A stretch of DNA of 64,000 nucleotides from Natronospira sp. (GTDB lineage Bacteria; Pseudomonadota; Gammaproteobacteria; Natronospirales; Natronospiraceae), in the NCBI GenBank assembly GCA_003558125.1, contig PWMQ01000076.1, forward strand, positions 21,619 to 85,618. The letters run 5' to 3'. The first letter of the stretch is position 1; each line of letters begins with the position of its first letter. Below are positions 61,926 to 64,000 of the stretch, in pieces. Made by a program: the position numbers and the translations under genes. The notes under the pieces were generated by a model. The model was not told the origin of the DNA. It saw only the letters and a list, made by a program, of their open reading frames with translations, and ran no database searches.

Positions 61926-62714
61926 ATGGATATGAACCTTGAAGGCAAACATGCACTGGTTTGCGGCAGCAGCCAGGGCATCGGGCGAGCGGTGGCCATG
62001 GAACTGGCTTCGCTGGGCGCCACGGTGACCCTGACCGCCCGTAACGAACAGGCCCTGAGCGCTGTTCGTGATCAGCTGCCCCGGCCCCTGGAGCAGGAGC
62101 ACGGCTATTTCACCTCCGACTTCGACCGTCCCGAAGCGCTGGAGACCGTGATCCGCTCCCGTGTGGAGGAAGGGCGTCGCTATCACATCCTGATCAACAA
62201 CTCCGGTGGCCCACCCGGCGGCCCGGCCCACAGCGCCAAAAAGGATGAGTTCACCGCCGCTTTTCAGCGCCATCTCATCTGCAACCAGACCCTGCTCCAG
62301 GCTCTGCTGCCCGGGATGCGCGAGGACGGTTACGGGCGCATCATCAATATCATCTCCACGTCGGTGAAAGAACCCATTCCCGGCCTGGGGGTATCGAATA
62401 CCGTGCGCGGCGCGGTGGCCAGTTGGGCCAAGACCATTGCCACGGAGCTTGCCCCCGATGGCATCACGGTGAATAACGTATTACCCGGCTTTACCCAGAC
62501 CGATCGCCTAAAGCGCCTGTTTGAAGGCAAGGCGGAAAAGACCGGACAAAGCTTTGAGCAAGTGGAACAGGCAGCGCTTGGCCAGGTGCCCATGGGACGC
62601 TTCGGCCGCCCCGAGGAAACCGCCGCCGCCATCGCCTTTCTGGCCTCCCCGGCGGCCGCCTACATCACCGGCGTCAGCATCCCGGTGGATGGCGGGCGAA
62701 CCAAGGGTATCTGA
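61926..62714 (+). CDS. short-chain dehydrogenase/reductase-like protein with atypical active site
   Basis: A 262-residue Rossmann-fold protein, preceded by AAGGGAGCCGAACG. The nucleotide loop is VCGSSQGIGRAVA (about 14-22), NNSGG in place of NNAG at strand 4, GRIINIISTS for the catalytic Ser, and PVDGGRTKGI at the end. Where classical SDRs have Tyr-x-x-x-Lys, the sequence reads LGVSNTVRGAVASWAK: the Tyr is missing and Lys is not at the usual place. A family of SDRs with this pattern exists, often annotated 3-oxoacyl-ACP reductase, but standard catalysis is doubtful. It precedes an aldehyde dehydrogenase, so a catabolic role is possible. Confidence 0.88.
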   Translation: MDMNLEGKHALVCGSSQGIGRAVAMELASLGATVTLTARNEQALSAVRDQLPRPLEQEHGYFTSDFDRPEALETVIRSRVEEGRRYHILINNSGGPPGGPAHSAKKDEFTAAFQRHLICNQTLLQALLPGMREDGYGRIINIISTSVKEPIPGLGVSNTVRGAVASWAKTIATELAPDGITVNNVLPGFTQTDRLKRLFEGKAEKTGQSFEQVEQAALGQVPMGRFGRPEETAAAIAFLASPAAAYITGVSIPVDGGRTKGI

Positions 62715-62793
62715 GAGGCAACATTGCCAACACCTGAAACAGGGGCTCATTCAGTACCGGGGATATTGAGAACTGTGGAGATAGCCAGACCGA

Positions 62794-62855
62794 AGGAGCG
62801 GATTCATCCGCGATCACGCCCCCCGCGGGCAAAGGTCGCGGATGAATCCGCTCCT
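62794..62855. repeat. REP pair (REPIN-like) between SDR and aldehyde dehydrogenase genes
   Basis: A perfect 20-base inverted repeat, 62794-62813 and 62836-62855, with a 22-base spacer. Each arm contains its own small palindrome GCGGAT-TC-ATCCGC, the layout of a REP hairpin, so the whole is two REPs head to head. AGGAGCGGATTCATCCGCGA is close to REP sequences known in Pseudomonas and Xanthomonas relatives (GTAGGAGC...CGCG). It may act as an mRNA end or stabiliser. Confidence 0.75.
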
Positions 62856-62908
62856 GCGGCGGGATAAATCCGGCGGTTCCCTGATGCCCCCCACCGTGAG
62901 AAACAGCA

Positions 62909-64000
62909 ATGGATCAGATCGAGCATTACATTGCCGGCGAGCTCAGAGGCTCAAACGAATGGCTGGACAATTTCGAGCCGGCCACAGGGCAGGTGTCGGG
63001 CCGAATTGCGGACGCCGGACAGGCCGAGCTTGATGCGGCGGTAACGGCGGCACAGGCAGCCTTCCCGGCCTGGCGCCATACCCCGGCCCCGGAACGGGCC
63101 CGCTGGCTGAATCGCCTGGCCGATCTGGTGGAAAGGGATCTTGAGGCCCTGGCGGCCGCCGAGTCCGAGGATACCGGCAAACCCATTGCCCTGGCTCGTT
63201 CAGTGGATATCCCCCGTGCCGCAGCCAATCTGCGTTTCTTTGCCGCCGCCGCCAGTCAATTTTCCAGTGAGTCCCATCTCATGGAAGACGGGGCCATCAA
63301 CTGGACGCTGCGCGAACCCCATGGGGTGGTGGCCTGCATCTCGCCCTGGAATCTGCCTCTGTATCTGTTTACCTGGAAGATCGCGCCCGCGCTGGCCGCC
63401 GGCAACTGCGTGATCGGCAAGCCCTCGGAAGTCACCCCCAAGACCGCCTGGCTGTTCTCCAGGCTCTGCATCGAGGCCGGCCTGCCCAGCGGCGTCCTCA
63501 ACATCTTGCACGGCCGCGGACCCGAGATTGGCGCCCGGCTTGTCAGTCACCCGGCAATCAAGGCCATTTCCTTCACCGGCGGAACCGCTACCGGCGCCCG
63601 CATTGCGCAAGTGGCCGGCCCCCAGTTCAAGAAGCTGTCATTGGAGCTGGGCGGAAAGAACCCGACCCTGGTGTTCGAGGACTGCGACTGGGACAGAACC
63701 CTGGACGAAACCCTGCGGGCGGCTTTCGCCAATCAGGGTCAGATCTGTCTGTGCGGATCCCGCCTGCTGGTGCAACGCTCCATCTACGAGCCATTCCGGG
63801 ATGCCTTCGTGGCCCGCGCCAAAGCCCTGCCACCGGCCGACCCGGCCCTCTCGGACACCCGTCAGGGCGCGGTGGTTTCCAGGCCCCACTACGACAAGGT
63901 CCTGGGCTGCATCGAACAGGCGCGAGAAGATGGCGCCACTATCCTCTGCGGCGGCGAGCCGGTAAAGGTCGCCGGTCGTTGTGAGCAGGGCTGGTTCATC
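62909..64000 (+). CDS. aldehyde dehydrogenase, 2-hydroxy/2-aminomuconic semialdehyde type, 5' part
   Basis: The first 364 codons of an open frame that runs off the window; no stop is met. It begins MDQIEHYIAGELRGS at 62909; a ribosome binding site is not obvious (GTGAGAAACAGCA). NAD-aldehyde dehydrogenase motifs: ISPWNLPLYLFTWKIAPAL, GKPSEVTP, ISFTGGTATGARI, catalytic Glu in LELGGKNPTLVF and catalytic Cys in FANQGQICLCGSR. The NFEPATGQV start and LCGSR context recall family 8 enzymes that oxidise 2-hydroxymuconic or 2-aminomuconic semialdehyde, as in catechol or 3-hydroxyanthranilate breakdown. The subfamily call is moderate; about 120 residues are missing. Confidence 0.85.
   Translation, partial: MDQIEHYIAGELRGSNEWLDNFEPATGQVSGRIADAGQAELDAAVTAAQAAFPAWRHTPAPERARWLNRLADLVERDLEALAAAESEDTGKPIALARSVDIPRAAANLRFFAAAASQFSSESHLMEDGAINWTLREPHGVVACISPWNLPLYLFTWKIAPALAAGNCVIGKPSEVTPKTAWLFSRLCIEAGLPSGVLNILHGRGPEIGARLVSHPAIKAISFTGGTATGARIAQVAGPQFKKLSLELGGKNPTLVFEDCDWDRTLDETLRAAFANQGQICLCGSRLLVQRSIYEPFRDAFVARAKALPPADPALSDTRQGAVVSRPHYDKVLGCIEQAREDGATILCGGEPVKVAGRCEQGWFI

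Noticed and set aside
62715..62908. CRISPR-like repeats near the right end
   Set aside because: The two 20-base copies are inverted, not direct, and there are only two; this is a REP pair.

Overview
The window is a GC-rich, densely packed stretch of a gammaproteobacterial chromosome. Its blocks of conserved order are gammaproteobacterial: ispE / tRNA-Gln / prs / rplY / pth / ychF; hemA-prfA; mreBCD-mrdA-rodA-mltB-rlpA-dacA-dat-ybeD-lipB; amgK-murU facing lptD-surA-pdxA-rsmA(-apaG-apaH). Many exported proteins are rich in Asp and Glu, which fits a halophilic or haloalkaliphilic relative of the Chromatiales/Ectothiorhodospiraceae. That placement is an inference from gene order and composition. 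I saw no phage, insertion sequence with a transposase, CRISPR array, rRNA or large island.

Layout. 1-13 kb: end of an M24 peptidase, three large GGDEF/EAL proteins (two flanking a periplasmic solute-binding-like protein in one minus-strand operon), an exported S9 peptidase, a 70-aa unknown, and an MltD-type transglycosylase. 13-20 kb: pepQ, a DUF4438-like lipoprotein, an NhaC antiporter, then across a perfect bidirectional terminator an OmpA-like lipoprotein and a large unknown lipoprotein. 20-27 kb: tRNA-Met, ychF, pth, rplY, prs, tRNA-Gln, ispE, lolB and a TPR lipoprotein. 27-36 kb: hemA-prfA, then an inverted block (2OG oxygenase, SseB-like, cystathionine gamma-lyase/synthase, cystathionine beta-synthase), then prmC, a probable structured RNA, moeB-like and thioesterase genes. 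36-42 kb: a vWA lipoprotein, hslO, gatCAB. 42-54 kb: the rod-shape/elongasome cluster and lipB, then amgK-murU (cell-wall sugar recycling). 54-64 kb: lptD, surA, pdxA, rsmA, uspA, apaG, apaH, an unusual SDR, a REPIN-like repeat and the start of an aldehyde dehydrogenase cut by the window end.

The most striking observation is in prfA (release factor 1). The frame is conserved from start to a final TAG and would give 360 residues, the same length as the E. coli protein, but codon 307, an acidic position next to the conserved GSGDRS motif, is TAA followed by C. At least twelve other genes here end in TAA, so TAA is a normal stop, and several genes end in TAG, which only RF1 reads. The options are a sequencing error, a recent nonsense mutation, or stop-codon readthrough that would control RF1, a counterpart of the known prfB frameshift. 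The usual hemA-prfA-prmC operon is also broken here: prmC sits 4 kb away behind an inverted block and may have a leaderless transcript.

Other items worth a second look are a hairpin-rich candidate ncRNA or attenuator with its own promoter and terminator before moeB, a 300-bp imperfect palindrome beside tRNA-Met, a folded spacer between gatA and gatB, the c-di-GMP/solute-binding operon, and an SDR lacking the usual catalytic Tyr/Lys.
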